In this document: positions 9,532-17,826 of the stretch, in pieces
Layout of the letters: the number at the start of each line of letters is the position of its first letter
Numbering within the stretch: the first letter of the stretch is position 1
Made by a program: the position numbers and the translations under genes
Source of the DNA: Alysiella sp.
Lineage (GTDB): Bacteria > Pseudomonadota > Gammaproteobacteria > Burkholderiales > Neisseriaceae
Assembly (NCBI RefSeq): GCF_030525755.1
Contig: NZ_JAUNEC010000007.1
Coordinates: 1 to 45,694, forward strand
DNA: 45,694 nucleotides
Reading direction: 5' to 3'
The notes under the pieces: generated by a model
Databases searched by the model: none
Told to the model about the DNA's origin: nothing
What the model saw: only the letters and a program-made list of their open reading frames with translations

Positions 9532-10356
9532 CTAATCCACAAACCCTTGTTTTTTCTGAAACGAAGGCTGCCTGAAACGTTCACCCGTATCCAAATTAAC
9601 TGCAGTTAACTCACCACCCCACAACGCGCCTGTATCCAATGCCAAAACATGATTGCGCTGCACAAAACCCAATGCCGACCAGTGTCCAAACACAATCATG
9701 TGACTTAAATTTTGGCGATTTTCGCTGTCAAACCAAGCATGTAAAGCAGGTGGCATTTGTCCAAGCGTGGCTTTGTAGTCAAAATCCATACTGTTATCAG
9801 CAAACAAAGTCCGCATACGCGTGAACACATTGGTGGCAAAACGCAAACGGTCTGCACCCTTTAATTTGGGCGACCATTTATCAGGTTTATTGCCATACAT
9901 TTGTGCGAAATAATCTTGCGGACGGCTGCCCGAAAGCACAGCAGCCACTTCATCTGCCAAGTCTTGTGCTTGCGCCACCGTCCATTCAGGCAACAAACCT
10001 GCATGTACTAAAACATGTTGTTCGGTATGACACATCAAAGGCTGCACGCGCAACCAATCGCGCATTTGGGGCATATCGGGGTGCAGCACAATTTCCGACA
10101 GCGTGTCTTGTTTTTTTTGTTTGCCAAAACCATAAAGCACAGCAAGCAAATGCAAATCGTGGTTGCCCAATACCATTTGCACGCTGCTTTCGTGTTGCAT
10201 GACAAACTGCAAACACGCCAAAGATTGTGGTCCACGATTAACGATGTCGCCAACCAACCAAAGTGTGTCGCTGCCATGATTGAAGCCAATTTGCGCCAAT
10301 AAAGCAGAAAGTTCGTCAAAACAACCTTGTAAATCTCCGATTGCGTAGTGTGCCAT
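9532..10356 (-). CDS. apaH: Symmetrical bis(5'-nucleosyl)-tetraphosphatase
   Basis: A 274-residue ApaH-type metallophosphatase that splits Ap4A into two ADP. The phosphoesterase signature is complete: GDLQG near the start, GDIVNRGP, then GNHDLHLLA. The frame runs upstream to 10410, but the ATG at 10356 gives MAHYAIGDLQG, the usual family start, so I use it. It is divergent from pepP; a DUS near-palindrome (10410-10424) lies between the two genes. Confidence 0.95.
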   Translation of the reverse strand: MAHYAIGDLQGCFDELSALLAQIGFNHGSDTLWLVGDIVNRGPQSLACLQFVMQHESSVQMVLGNHDLHLLAVLYGFGKQKKQDTLSEIVLHPDMPQMRDWLRVQPLMCHTEQHVLVHAGLLPEWTVAQAQDLADEVAAVLSGSRPQDYFAQMYGNKPDKWSPKLKGADRLRFATNVFTRMRTLFADNSMDFDYKATLGQMPPALHAWFDSENRQNLSHMIVFGHWSALGFVQRNHVLALDTGALWGGELTAVNLDTGERFRQPSFQKKQGFVD

Positions 10357-10467
10357 AATGAAAACAGGATACAATAAAGACTGTGATTTTATCATGCTTG
10401 TGTCAAACATTCAGGCTGCCTGAAAACATCAAACCATTTTTAAAAACCCAAATATAAAGGAAACCCC

Positions 10468-12255
10468 ATGACCCGAAACGAAAAACTTGCTGCATTACGC
10501 ACAAAAATGCGTGAACATCACTTGGACGCTTGGCTGATTCCCAGCGCAGACCCTCATCTTTCTGAATACTTGCCCGAACATTGGCAAACTCGTGCATGGT
10601 TTTCGGGTTTTACAGGGTCGGTTGGTACAGTAGTCGTTACCCAAAATGCCGCCGCTTTATGGGCGGACAGCCGCTATTGGGAACAAGCCGAACAGCAACT
10701 TTCAGGCAGCGAGATTGTGTTGGAAAAATTGGGCTTGGGACGCAACCACATAGATTGGTTGCTGGAAAAGTTGCCTGAAAACAGCTGCGTGGGTGTGGCA
10801 GCAGACACCTTATCGTTGGCGGAACACAATCAGTTGTGCCATCAATTTGCTGCCAAAAATATGGTGTTGAATATGCAATATGATTTGGCTGGTGCCTTGT
10901 GGACAGACCGCCCTGCCTTACCTGTTGCACCGATTTACTGCCATGCCGCCGAATTTGTCAGCCACAGCGCAGCAGAAAAACTGGCACGTGTTCGTGATGC
11001 AATGCGAGAACACGGCGTACAACAACATTTTATTTCAGCTTTGGACGACATCGCTTGGCTGACTAATTTGCGTGGCAACGATGTAGTATTCAATCCTGTT
11101 TTCTTGGCACATTTATTGATTGATGCACACACAGCAGTGTTGTTTGTGGACAAAAACAAATTGTCCACCGAAGTTCAGGCAGCCTTAAATGCGGCTGAAA
11201 TTGCGGTTCAGCCTTATGAAGCCGCAGGCGATGCGCTGGCACAACTTTCAGGCAGCCTGCTGTTGGAAGCAAACAAAACCGCCATGAGTTTACTGCAAAG
11301 GCTGCCTGAAAACGTGCAAATTGTGGACAAAATCCTGCCCAGCACCCTGTTTAAAGGGCAAAAAACACCGCAAGACATCGCCCACATTCGCCAAGCCATG
11401 TTGCAAGATGGCGTGGCATTGTGTGGTTTTTTTGCCGACTTGGAACACAAATTGGCGCAGCACGAACGCATTACCGAATGCGATATTGACACAATGTTGT
11501 ACCAACACCGCAGCACACAGCCACATTTTGTTTCCGCCAGCTTTGACACCATTGCAGGTTTCAATGCCAATGGTGCGATGCCACATTATCGCGCTGAACC
11601 CGAAACGTGTAGTGTCATTGAGGGCAATGGTTTACTGTTGATTGACTCGGGCGCACAGTATTTCAACGGCACAACCGACATCACGCGCGTGATACCGATT
11701 GGCACCACCACAACAGCACAAAAGCGTGATTTCACGCTGGTTTTAAAAGCACACATCGCGCTGGCAACCGCTGTTTTCCCTGAAAACATCGCGTCTCCCT
11801 TATTGGACACAATTTGCCGTAAACCCCTGTGGCAAGCACAATGCGATTACGGACACGGCACAGGACACGGCGTGGGCTATTTTTTGAATGTGCATGAAGG
11901 TCCACAACGCATTGCTCATCAAGCCCCAGTAATGCCACATCACGCGATGAAAGTGGGCATGCTTACGTCCAATGAACCAGGTTTGTATCGTGCAGGACAA
12001 TGGGGCATACGCATTGAAAATTTGGTCGTCAATCAAAAAGTGGAACAGCCACAGGAAAATGCCTTTGGCACGTTTTTGTATTTTGAAACGATAACGCTCT
12101 GTCCAATTGATACGCGTTTGGTGCTGCCTGAAATGTTGAGCATGGACGAGCGCGAATGGTTGAACACCTACCACAAACGTGTACGTCATGAACTGGAAAA
12201 TCATGTTGAAGGTGCAGCAAAAGCGTGGCTCATCGCGCGAACAGCAGCAATTTAA
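10468..12255 (+). CDS. pepP: Xaa-Pro aminopeptidase (M24B), three-domain type
   Basis: A 595-residue cytosolic metallopeptidase that removes an N-terminal residue before proline. The first two thirds are the two creatinase-like N-terminal domains; the catalytic pita-bread domain holds the metal ligands Asp393, Asp404, His467, Glu503 and Glu517 in DSGAQYFNGTTDITR, GHGTGHGVGY, SNEPGLY and RIENL. The length and third domain match the eukaryotic-like aminopeptidase P group more than E. coli PepP (about 440 residues). The ribosome binding site AAAGGAAA is well placed. The gene contains several DUS in coding frame. Confidence 0.93.
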   Translation: MTRNEKLAALRTKMREHHLDAWLIPSADPHLSEYLPEHWQTRAWFSGFTGSVGTVVVTQNAAALWADSRYWEQAEQQLSGSEIVLEKLGLGRNHIDWLLEKLPENSCVGVAADTLSLAEHNQLCHQFAAKNMVLNMQYDLAGALWTDRPALPVAPIYCHAAEFVSHSAAEKLARVRDAMREHGVQQHFISALDDIAWLTNLRGNDVVFNPVFLAHLLIDAHTAVLFVDKNKLSTEVQAALNAAEIAVQPYEAAGDALAQLSGSLLLEANKTAMSLLQRLPENVQIVDKILPSTLFKGQKTPQDIAHIRQAMLQDGVALCGFFADLEHKLAQHERITECDIDTMLYQHRSTQPHFVSASFDTIAGFNANGAMPHYRAEPETCSVIEGNGLLLIDSGAQYFNGTTDITRVIPIGTTTTAQKRDFTLVLKAHIALATAVFPENIASPLLDTICRKPLWQAQCDYGHGTGHGVGYFLNVHEGPQRIAHQAPVMPHHAMKVGMLTSNEPGLYRAGQWGIRIENLVVNQKVEQPQENAFGTFLYFETITLCPIDTRLVLPEMLSMDEREWLNTYHKRVRHELENHVEGAAKAWLIARTAAI

Positions 12256-12400
12256 AGTTTTTTCATTTTCAGGCAGCTTACTGTGTAACCATAAAATAAA
12301 ACAATTAGATACTGTTACAATTTACCCCTAATTTGGGGCGCGAATATACAAAGCTGCCTGAAACAAAATATTGTCAATACACACAAACAGGAAAACAAAT

Positions 12401-13243
12401 ATGGTAGCGCAAGTTTTAACCATTGCAGGTTCAGACAGTGGCGGTGGCGCAGGCATTCAGGCGGATTTGAAAACCTTCCAAATGCGTGGCACATTTGGCA
12501 TGAGTGTCATCACCGCCGTTACTGCACAAAATACTTTGGGCGTATGCGACATTCACACCATTCCCACTCACACCATTGCCACACAAATTCAAGCCATTGC
12601 CGAAGATTTTCGCCCTACTGCATTCAAAATCGGTATGCTGGGAACAGCAGAAGTAATTGAATGCGTGGCAAACGCGTTACAAAACTGTAGTTTCGGTTTA
12701 TTGGTGCTTGACCCCGTCATGATTGCCAAAGGTGGCGCCCCTTTATTGCACAATGATGCGGTTTCCGCTTTGAAACAATTGATTTTACCTATGGCTGATG
12801 TTATTACCCCAAACCTGCCTGAAACCGAAGTTTTAACAGGTATTCAAGTGAACAACACCAATGATGCGTTTCAGGCAGCCTTACAACTGCAAAAAATGGG
12901 CGTGAAAAACGTGGTCATCAAAGGCGGACACCGTGAAAACTCTCAAAGCGCGGTATGCCATGATTGGGTTTTCTTGGCAGATGGCACACAACTGACTTTA
13001 AGCAGCCCGCGTTTTGACACACGCCACACACATGGCACAGGCTGCACGTTTTCCGCCTGTCTTGCTGCTGAATTGGCAAAAAGCGAAAACATGGCAAACG
13101 CCTTGCAAACCGCCAAATCATTTATTTATCAAGCCATATCCAATCCGATTGGTATCGGTTCAGGTCATGGTGCAGTCAATCATTGGGCTTCAGGCTGCGT
13201 ACTGCCTGAAACGCCTTTTCTTCCTAATCAGCAAACAATATGA
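12401..13243 (+). CDS. thiD: Hydroxymethylpyrimidine / phosphomethylpyrimidine kinase
   Basis: A 280-residue ribokinase-like enzyme for the pyrimidine branch of thiamine synthesis. The N-terminal LTIAGSDSGGGAGIQADLK, the QNTLGV segment, VLDPVMIAKGG, VITPNLPETEVLTG and the late HGTGCTFSACLAAEL are all family signatures. The frame extends back to a TTG at 12371, but the ATG at 12401, with CAGGAAAA upstream, gives the usual start. It lies 10 bp ahead of argC, so the two may be co-transcribed although the pathways are unrelated. I saw no TPP riboswitch. Confidence 0.95.
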   Translation: MVAQVLTIAGSDSGGGAGIQADLKTFQMRGTFGMSVITAVTAQNTLGVCDIHTIPTHTIATQIQAIAEDFRPTAFKIGMLGTAEVIECVANALQNCSFGLLVLDPVMIAKGGAPLLHNDAVSALKQLILPMADVITPNLPETEVLTGIQVNNTNDAFQAALQLQKMGVKNVVIKGGHRENSQSAVCHDWVFLADGTQLTLSSPRFDTRHTHGTGCTFSACLAAELAKSENMANALQTAKSFIYQAISNPIGIGSGHGAVNHWASGCVLPETPFLPNQQTI

Positions 13244-13253
13244 AAGTTTCATC

Positions 13254-14309
13254 ATGAGCAAACCCAACACACTCAAAATCGGCATTGTAGGCGCAACAGG
13301 TTACACAGGCGTGGAATTGTTGCGCTTACTCGCTCAACACCCATATGCCCAAGTGATCACCATCACCAGTCGCAGCGAAGCAGGCAAACACATTGCCGAT
13401 TATTTTCCCAATTTGCGTGGCGTGTACGATTTGCACTTTCAAACACCCGAAGAAGCGGATTTATCACGCTGTGATGCGGTTTTTTTCGCCACACCGCACG
13501 GCGTTGCCATGCGTGATGCCCCTGCTCTTTTGGCACAAGGGGTGCGTGTGATTGACCTGTCTGCCGATTTTCGCCTTAAAGACATTGCCACTTGGGAAAA
13601 ATGGTATGGTTTAAATTTCACCGCTGAACATACCTTATCCGAAGCCGTTTATGGGCTACCTGAACTCAATCGCGCTGCGATTGCCCAAGCTCGTTTGGTT
13701 GCCAATCCAGGGTGTTATCCTACTTGTGTTTCTCTGCCGCTTTTGCCCTTATTGCAGGCAGGCGCGATTGAAGAAAACGCTCCTCTAATTGCCGACTGTA
13801 AATCAGGCGTATCGGGTGCTGGACGCAAGGCAGCGGTACACACGCTGTTATGTGAAGCCAGTGACAATTTTAAAGCCTACGGCGTATCGGGACATCGCCA
13901 CCTGCCTGAAATCCGTCAAACCATTGCTGGCTTACAAAAAAATGTGGCAGACAAACTGATTTTTGTGCCACATTTAAGCCCTATGATACGCGGTATGCAC
14001 GCCACTTTATATGTGCATATCAAAGACGGTTTTGCGCCACAATCTTTGCTGGAACAACATTATTCAGGCAGCCCATTTGTGGACGTAATGCCCGAAGGCA
14101 GTACCCCTGAAACCCGCAGCGTGCGTGGTGCGAACATTTGTCGCATTGGAGTACAAAAAGCCCCTGAATACGGTGGCAATGTGTGGATTGTGATGAGCGT
14201 ACAAGACAATTTGGTCAAAGGCGCAGCAGGTCAAGCGGTGCAAAATCTGAACATCATGTTTGGACTGCCTGAAAACGCAGGCTTAAACCACATTGGCTTG
14301 TTGCCTTAA
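13254..14309 (+). CDS. argC: N-acetyl-gamma-glutamyl-phosphate reductase
   Basis: A 351-residue NADPH-dependent enzyme, third step of arginine synthesis. The Rossmann motif GATGYTG is near residue 11, the active-site Cys lies in NPGCYPTC, and SGVSGAGRK, GHRHLPEI and PHLSPMIRGMHAT follow as in the ArgC1 type. The frame is open far upstream, inside thiD, but the ATG at 13254 (MSKPNTLKIGIVG) is the family start. Confidence 0.96.
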   Translation: MSKPNTLKIGIVGATGYTGVELLRLLAQHPYAQVITITSRSEAGKHIADYFPNLRGVYDLHFQTPEEADLSRCDAVFFATPHGVAMRDAPALLAQGVRVIDLSADFRLKDIATWEKWYGLNFTAEHTLSEAVYGLPELNRAAIAQARLVANPGCYPTCVSLPLLPLLQAGAIEENAPLIADCKSGVSGAGRKAAVHTLLCEASDNFKAYGVSGHRHLPEIRQTIAGLQKNVADKLIFVPHLSPMIRGMHATLYVHIKDGFAPQSLLEQHYSGSPFVDVMPEGSTPETRSVRGANICRIGVQKAPEYGGNVWIVMSVQDNLVKGAAGQAVQNLNIMFGLPENAGLNHIGLLP

Positions 14310-14319
14310 TTTTAGTAAC

Positions 14320-14337
14320 GTGGGTGCTTGCACCCAC
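14320..14337 (+). terminator. Hairpin after argC
   Basis: GTGGGTGC and GCACCCAC form a perfect 8-bp stem with a TT loop, followed by ATTTT. A similar hairpin, GTGGGTGC-AA-GCACCCCAC, recurs at 14401-14419, so this may be a repeat pair as well as a terminator. Confidence 0.55.
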
Positions 14338-14481
14338 ATTTTCAGGCTGCCTGAAACAAAGTTCCGCGTAGCAAAAATCAATCATCGGTACATCATAATG
14401 GTGGGTGCAAGCACCCCACCCTAACAATACCGAAAACCGATAACACATCTCTCTCCATAATCCCAAGCAAAAGGAAGCAGT

Positions 14482-15879
14482 ATGAATGAAGCCAACCGTT
14501 TTAGCGGTCTGTTCAACGATTTACTCGCACGCGATGCTTTTACTCTGCGTTTATTTGAAAACAGCTTCCGCGAACCATTGGGCTGGATAGAACTGATTGT
14601 TGCCTTTGCAATTATGGTCGCCACCCACCAAATCGCCAAACACCTGATTTCAAGCAGCCACTATGAACGCATCAAATGGCACAGTTTGCGCCACATTGCC
14701 AAACGCATCACTTGGTCAATATTGGTATTCGGTGTTGGCATTGCTACGCTCATCATTTGGGAAGTTTCTGGATTAACTTCCATTTGGTTGCGTTTGATGC
14801 TCTTGGCTGCCAACTGGATGACCGCCATACGCATTATGTTGGCGGTATTGAATTTCGCTTTGCCCGAAAACCGTTTTTCCGATTGGTTGGAACGCAGCGC
14901 ATCCACCACTTTGTGGGTATGTTTTTTACTGTGGGTATGTGGCATTGACAATATCATCATCAATTGGATGAAATCTTTGCAATTAACCATTGGTTCAAGC
15001 AAACTCAATTTGTTTACCATTGCCACGGGCATTTTGTGGGTAGGCATCATCATGCTGCTGATGCTGTGGTTGGCACGTTGGATTAACGCCCAACTGATGT
15101 CTGCCAACAGCATGGATTTAAATTTACGCATTGTCTTGGGCAAAATTACCACCACCATATTGATGTTTCTTTCGGTATTGATTGCTTTACCTTTGGTTGG
15201 CATTGATTTAGGGGTTTTGTCGGTATTGGGTGGTGCATTTGGTGTCGGTTTGGGTTTTGGTTTACAAAAAATCGCCAGCAATTACGTTTCGGGCTTCATC
15301 ATTCTTGCAGACCGCTCCATTCGCTTGGGTGACCGCTTAACGGTAAACAATTTCACAGGTTACGTTAGCAAAATCACATCGCGTTTTGTGGTACTCAAAA
15401 GCACAACAGGGCAAGAAGCCTTGATTCCCAATGAAACTTTTGTTACTTCTACCGTCATCAATGAATCCTATACCAGCGAAGCCTTATACCAAAGTTTAAA
15501 CGTCCAAGTCGCCTACCACACCGATTTATCATTGGCTTTACGCATTCTCAAAGAAGCTGCTGCCGAACAAGAGCGCGTGGATAAAACATCGCCACCCAAC
15601 TCTTTTTTGGTCGGTTTTGGCGAAAATGGCGTGGATTTGCGTGTGGGATTCTGGGTCAAAGACCCAGAAAACGGCTTTGCGGGTTTGTTTTCCGCCATTT
15701 TACTGACCATTTGGAAACGGTTTCACGAAGAAAACATTGATTTTCCTTATCCACAACGCGAAATCCGCATTCTGCCCGAAGAAGAAAAACCCAGCGACAT
15801 CGCCATTCTAAAAGCAGGCATGGAAGCCAAAAAAGAAATGGACACACGCAGCGCACAAGCAGAGGACGAACAGACATGA
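14482..15879 (+). CDS. MscS-family mechanosensitive ion channel
   Basis: A 465-residue inner-membrane protein. An extended N-terminal region with several hydrophobic helices (about 35-220) precedes the MscS core: the pore-lining helix with glycines (LGGAFGVGLGFGLQKIA), NYVSGFIILADRSIRLGDRL, and the beta domain with VLKSTTGQEALIPNETF. These channels release solutes on osmotic downshock. The ribosome binding site AAAGGAAG is clear. The stop overlaps the next start (ATGA), so it is translationally coupled to nudB. Confidence 0.92.
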   Translation: MNEANRFSGLFNDLLARDAFTLRLFENSFREPLGWIELIVAFAIMVATHQIAKHLISSSHYERIKWHSLRHIAKRITWSILVFGVGIATLIIWEVSGLTSIWLRLMLLAANWMTAIRIMLAVLNFALPENRFSDWLERSASTTLWVCFLLWVCGIDNIIINWMKSLQLTIGSSKLNLFTIATGILWVGIIMLLMLWLARWINAQLMSANSMDLNLRIVLGKITTTILMFLSVLIALPLVGIDLGVLSVLGGAFGVGLGFGLQKIASNYVSGFIILADRSIRLGDRLTVNNFTGYVSKITSRFVVLKSTTGQEALIPNETFVTSTVINESYTSEALYQSLNVQVAYHTDLSLALRILKEAAAEQERVDKTSPPNSFLVGFGENGVDLRVGFWVKDPENGFAGLFSAILLTIWKRFHEENIDFPYPQREIRILPEEEKPSDIAILKAGMEAKKEMDTRSAQAEDEQT

Positions 15880-16349
15880 TACTGCCTGAAAACCCCGTTG
15901 CCCCCAAACCAGCCAAACAACCCATCTCGGTACTGGTTTTACTTCATGACGACATTGGCAATGTTTTATTATTAGAACGTGCCGACAGAAAAGGGTTTTG
16001 GCAATCGGTAACAGGCAGTTTAGAAATGGGCGAAACCCCTTTTCAGGCAGCCTTGCGTGAAGTAGCCGAAGAAACAGGCTTAATTTTACAGCCTGAACAC
16101 ATACACGATTGGCAACATCACATCGTGTATGAAATTTTCCCACATTGGCGACACCGCTATGCAGTAGGCGTTACCCACAACACCGAACATTGGTTTTCGG
16201 TTCAACTACCACGCGCCTGCACCATTAAACTTGCCCCAGACGAGCACACCGCACAAAAATGGCTGTCTGCCGCCCAAGCCGCCGAAAAAGTGTTTTCACC
16301 GTCTAACCGCGACATCATTTTGCAATGGCATCAAACACATTTCGCTTAA
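15876..16349 (+). CDS. nudB: Dihydroneopterin triphosphate diphosphatase (Nudix)
   Basis: A 157-residue Nudix hydrolase. The Nudix box is complete: GSLEMGETPFQAALREVAEETGL, about residues 47-69. The flanking FWQSVTG and the later HNTEHWFSV and EHTAQKWLS agree with NudB, which removes pyrophosphate from dihydroneopterin triphosphate in folate synthesis. It overlaps mscS by four bases. Part of the Nudix box (FQAA) is encoded by a DUS. Nudix family is certain; substrate is by similarity. Confidence 0.88.
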   Translation: MILPENPVAPKPAKQPISVLVLLHDDIGNVLLLERADRKGFWQSVTGSLEMGETPFQAALREVAEETGLILQPEHIHDWQHHIVYEIFPHWRHRYAVGVTHNTEHWFSVQLPRACTIKLAPDEHTAQKWLSAAQAAEKVFSPSNRDIILQWHQTHFA

Positions 16350-16362
16350 CTCAACCACAAAC

Positions 16363-16401
16363 ATTCAGGCAGCCACAAATGGATATTGTGGCTGCCTGAA
16401 T
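16363..16401. terminator. DUS-based bidirectional terminator between convergent genes
   Basis: A perfect 16-bp stem made of ATTCAGGCAGCC plus ACAA, a 7-nt loop, and the reverse complement. It lies between the convergent nudB and the His-rich gene and could serve both. Confidence 0.65.
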
Positions 16402-16432
16402 GCTGATGCGTGTATTTTGATTGAAATGAACT

Positions 16433-16771
16433 TTATTTCACAATTTCCACAGGACCATGGTCATCACAATGGTCGCCATGCTGATGATGCAAACGACCAT
16501 TCACAATATAATCAATGTGGTCGCCATGCGGCACGGCTTCATGACCACAACCTTCACCATGTACATGACCGCCACACACATCAACAGGATTGCACACCGC
16601 AGGATTGTGTTCATTTACATCCAAAACATGTTCATCATAATGACCACCGTGTGCATGATGTAAATGACCATCGTGCAAATAATCAATGTGGTCGCCATGA
16701 CGAATGGCGGTATGACCACAGGTTTCACTGTGAACGTGTTCGTGATTGGCATGAGTTTGACATTGAGACAT
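16433..16771 (-). CDS. Histidine-rich metal-binding protein with two tandem repeats
   Basis: A 112-residue protein in which His, Asp and Cys dominate. Two repeats can be aligned: residues about 16-50 (CGHTAIRHGDHIDYLHDG) and about 72-105 (CGHEAVPHGDHIDYIVNG), each ending in a HLHH or RLHH stretch and HYDEH or HCDDH. There is no signal peptide or membrane segment, so it should be cytosolic. The composition suggests storage, buffering or delivery of zinc, or of another metal such as Ni, Co or Cu. The frame is open farther upstream, but the ATG at 16771, with AAGGA at good spacing, precedes the first Cys/His block. The AT-rich upstream region contains GATAAGGTATAACA (16894-16907), whose complement begins with a Zur-like half-site. 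Function is inferred from composition only. Confidence 0.8.
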   Translation of the reverse strand: MSQCQTHANHEHVHSETCGHTAIRHGDHIDYLHDGHLHHAHGGHYDEHVLDVNEHNPAVCNPVDVCGGHVHGEGCGHEAVPHGDHIDYIVNGRLHHQHGDHCDDHGPVEIVK

Positions 16772-16947
16772 GATGCATTCCTTCATAAAACAGGTTAAAA
16801 AATCAGATGAACACATTATAAATACAATCACTTTAAATTGCAAATTTTCTTTTAAAATTAATAACTTATATATGATATACCATTTCATCAAGCGATAAGG
16901 TATAACATTTTTCCCCATTTTCTGCTTTTTCAGGCAGCCAATCGGTC

Positions 16948-16953
16948 TATAAT
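16948..16953 (+). promoter_or_regulatory. Likely -10 box (TATAAT) of the lipoprotein gene
   Basis: A consensus TATAAT 28 bases ahead of the ATG at 16982. It overlaps a possible upstream ATG at 16952, which argues against that start. The -35 region is poor: TTTTCA at 16927-16932, partly inside a DUS fragment. Confidence 0.5.
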
Positions 16954-16981
16954 GGCACTTTATTCAAGCAGGACAAACACC

Positions 16982-17470
16982 ATGAAAACACCCACAACAA
17001 CCATTTTGATTTTGACCAGCACACTATTTCTATCTGCCTGTGCAAGCCAAGGCATTTCTTTGGGTTTAGGATTGGGTGGCAACATCGGTCGGCATATTGG
17101 TTTAGGTACCAGCATCAATATTCCTCTGGGTCAAACTGCACCTGCCAACACCAGTACAGACAAAAGTGGCATCAACATCATTGAAGAACACATTGTTACC
17201 TATTTTGACACACAAGGTCAGCCAACAGACCACAGCAATAAAAATGGCTACTATCGCCGCCTATTGAGTAAGCAAGCCAATGGCAATTATTGGGTACAAG
17301 ATTTTTACAGCACAGGCGAAAAACGCACCGACCCCATGTTGCTCACAAGCGGACAACTTTTTATCTTCCGTACCCAACCTCAAAATGGCAGCCACACAGT
17401 TTACGCCATCAACGGCAACATCATGAGTCAACAAAACTTCCGCAATGGCAAAATAGTGATTACCCCTTAA
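16982..17470 (+). CDS. Putative outer-membrane lipoprotein, unknown function
   Basis: A 162-residue protein with a lipoprotein signal: charged start MKTPTTT, hydrophobic core, lipobox LSAC (Cys about 20). The next stretch is Gly/Leu/Ile rich (ISLGLGLGGNIGRHIGLG). The C-terminal half contains short beta-like repeats (NGYYRRLL, GNYWVQDFYSTGEKRTDP, INGNIMSQQNFRNGK) reminiscent of MORN or YwqK-type folds, where a written-out text of residues is updated stepwise. I do not recognise a named family. The TAA stop directly abuts a MITE-end copy. Confidence 0.78.
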   Translation: MKTPTTTILILTSTLFLSACASQGISLGLGLGGNIGRHIGLGTSINIPLGQTAPANTSTDKSGINIIEEHIVTYFDTQGQPTDHSNKNGYYRRLLSKQANGNYWVQDFYSTGEKRTDPMLLTSGQLFIFRTQPQNGSHTVYAINGNIMSQQNFRNGKIVITP

Positions 17471-17486
17471 GAACCTGTATTCACAA
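17471..17486 (+). repeat. Solo copy of the MITE terminal repeat
   Basis: GAACCTGTATTCACAA, identical over 16 bases to the ends of the element at 4019-4179. It follows directly on the TAA stop of the lipoprotein gene (17468-17470). No partner end is present nearby, so it is a remnant or one end of a deleted copy. Confidence 0.65.
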
Positions 17487-17503
17487 TCTTGAAGTAAAAA
17501 ATC

Positions 17504-17787
17504 ATGAAAAAAATCCCAATTGAAGAAATAGTGGACATCATCAATCAAACACACAAATGCGGTCGCAAACACTATACTGCCACACCACCCTTACGCTTAA
17601 ATGATGCGTTGCAACGTACAGCACAAAAACACGCCGATGACATAGCAAAAAAACGCTCTTTCAGCCACGCCAGCAAAGACGGACGCAGCCCAGTAATTGT
17701 GCCAACATCATGCCCCCCAATTTCAGCAAAATCAGCATGGCAAGAAGTGGACAATACTGGGTGCAAACATTCAGAAAACCACACTAA
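17504..17787 (+). pseudogene. Remnant of a CAP (SCP/PR1-like) domain protein
   Basis: The first frame (from ATG 17504) encodes the start of a CAP domain: LNDALQRTAQKHADDIA and FSHASKDGRSP. At about 17694 the sequence jumps to a different frame that encodes the family's C-terminus: NCANIMPPNFSKI then SGQYWVQTFRKPH and a TAA at 17785-17787. About 40 residues of the usual middle (the GENIA region) are missing. An internal deletion plus frameshift explains this; the first frame alone runs on to 17803. There is no signal peptide. It lies 17 bp after the MITE-end copy. Confidence 0.8.
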
Positions 17788-17826
17788 ATCAACTTTCCAA
17801 TAAACTGAAACACAAATCAAAACATC

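Noticed and set aside
14661..15281. 206-codon minus-strand frame inside mscS
   Set aside because: Shadow of a membrane protein gene; Met/Lys-rich with no motif.
16231..16773. 180-codon plus-strand frame rich in His and Asn
   Set aside because: It is the other strand of the His-rich gene, and its His content follows from that gene's repeated CAT/ATG-like codons. It also overlaps nudB out of frame.
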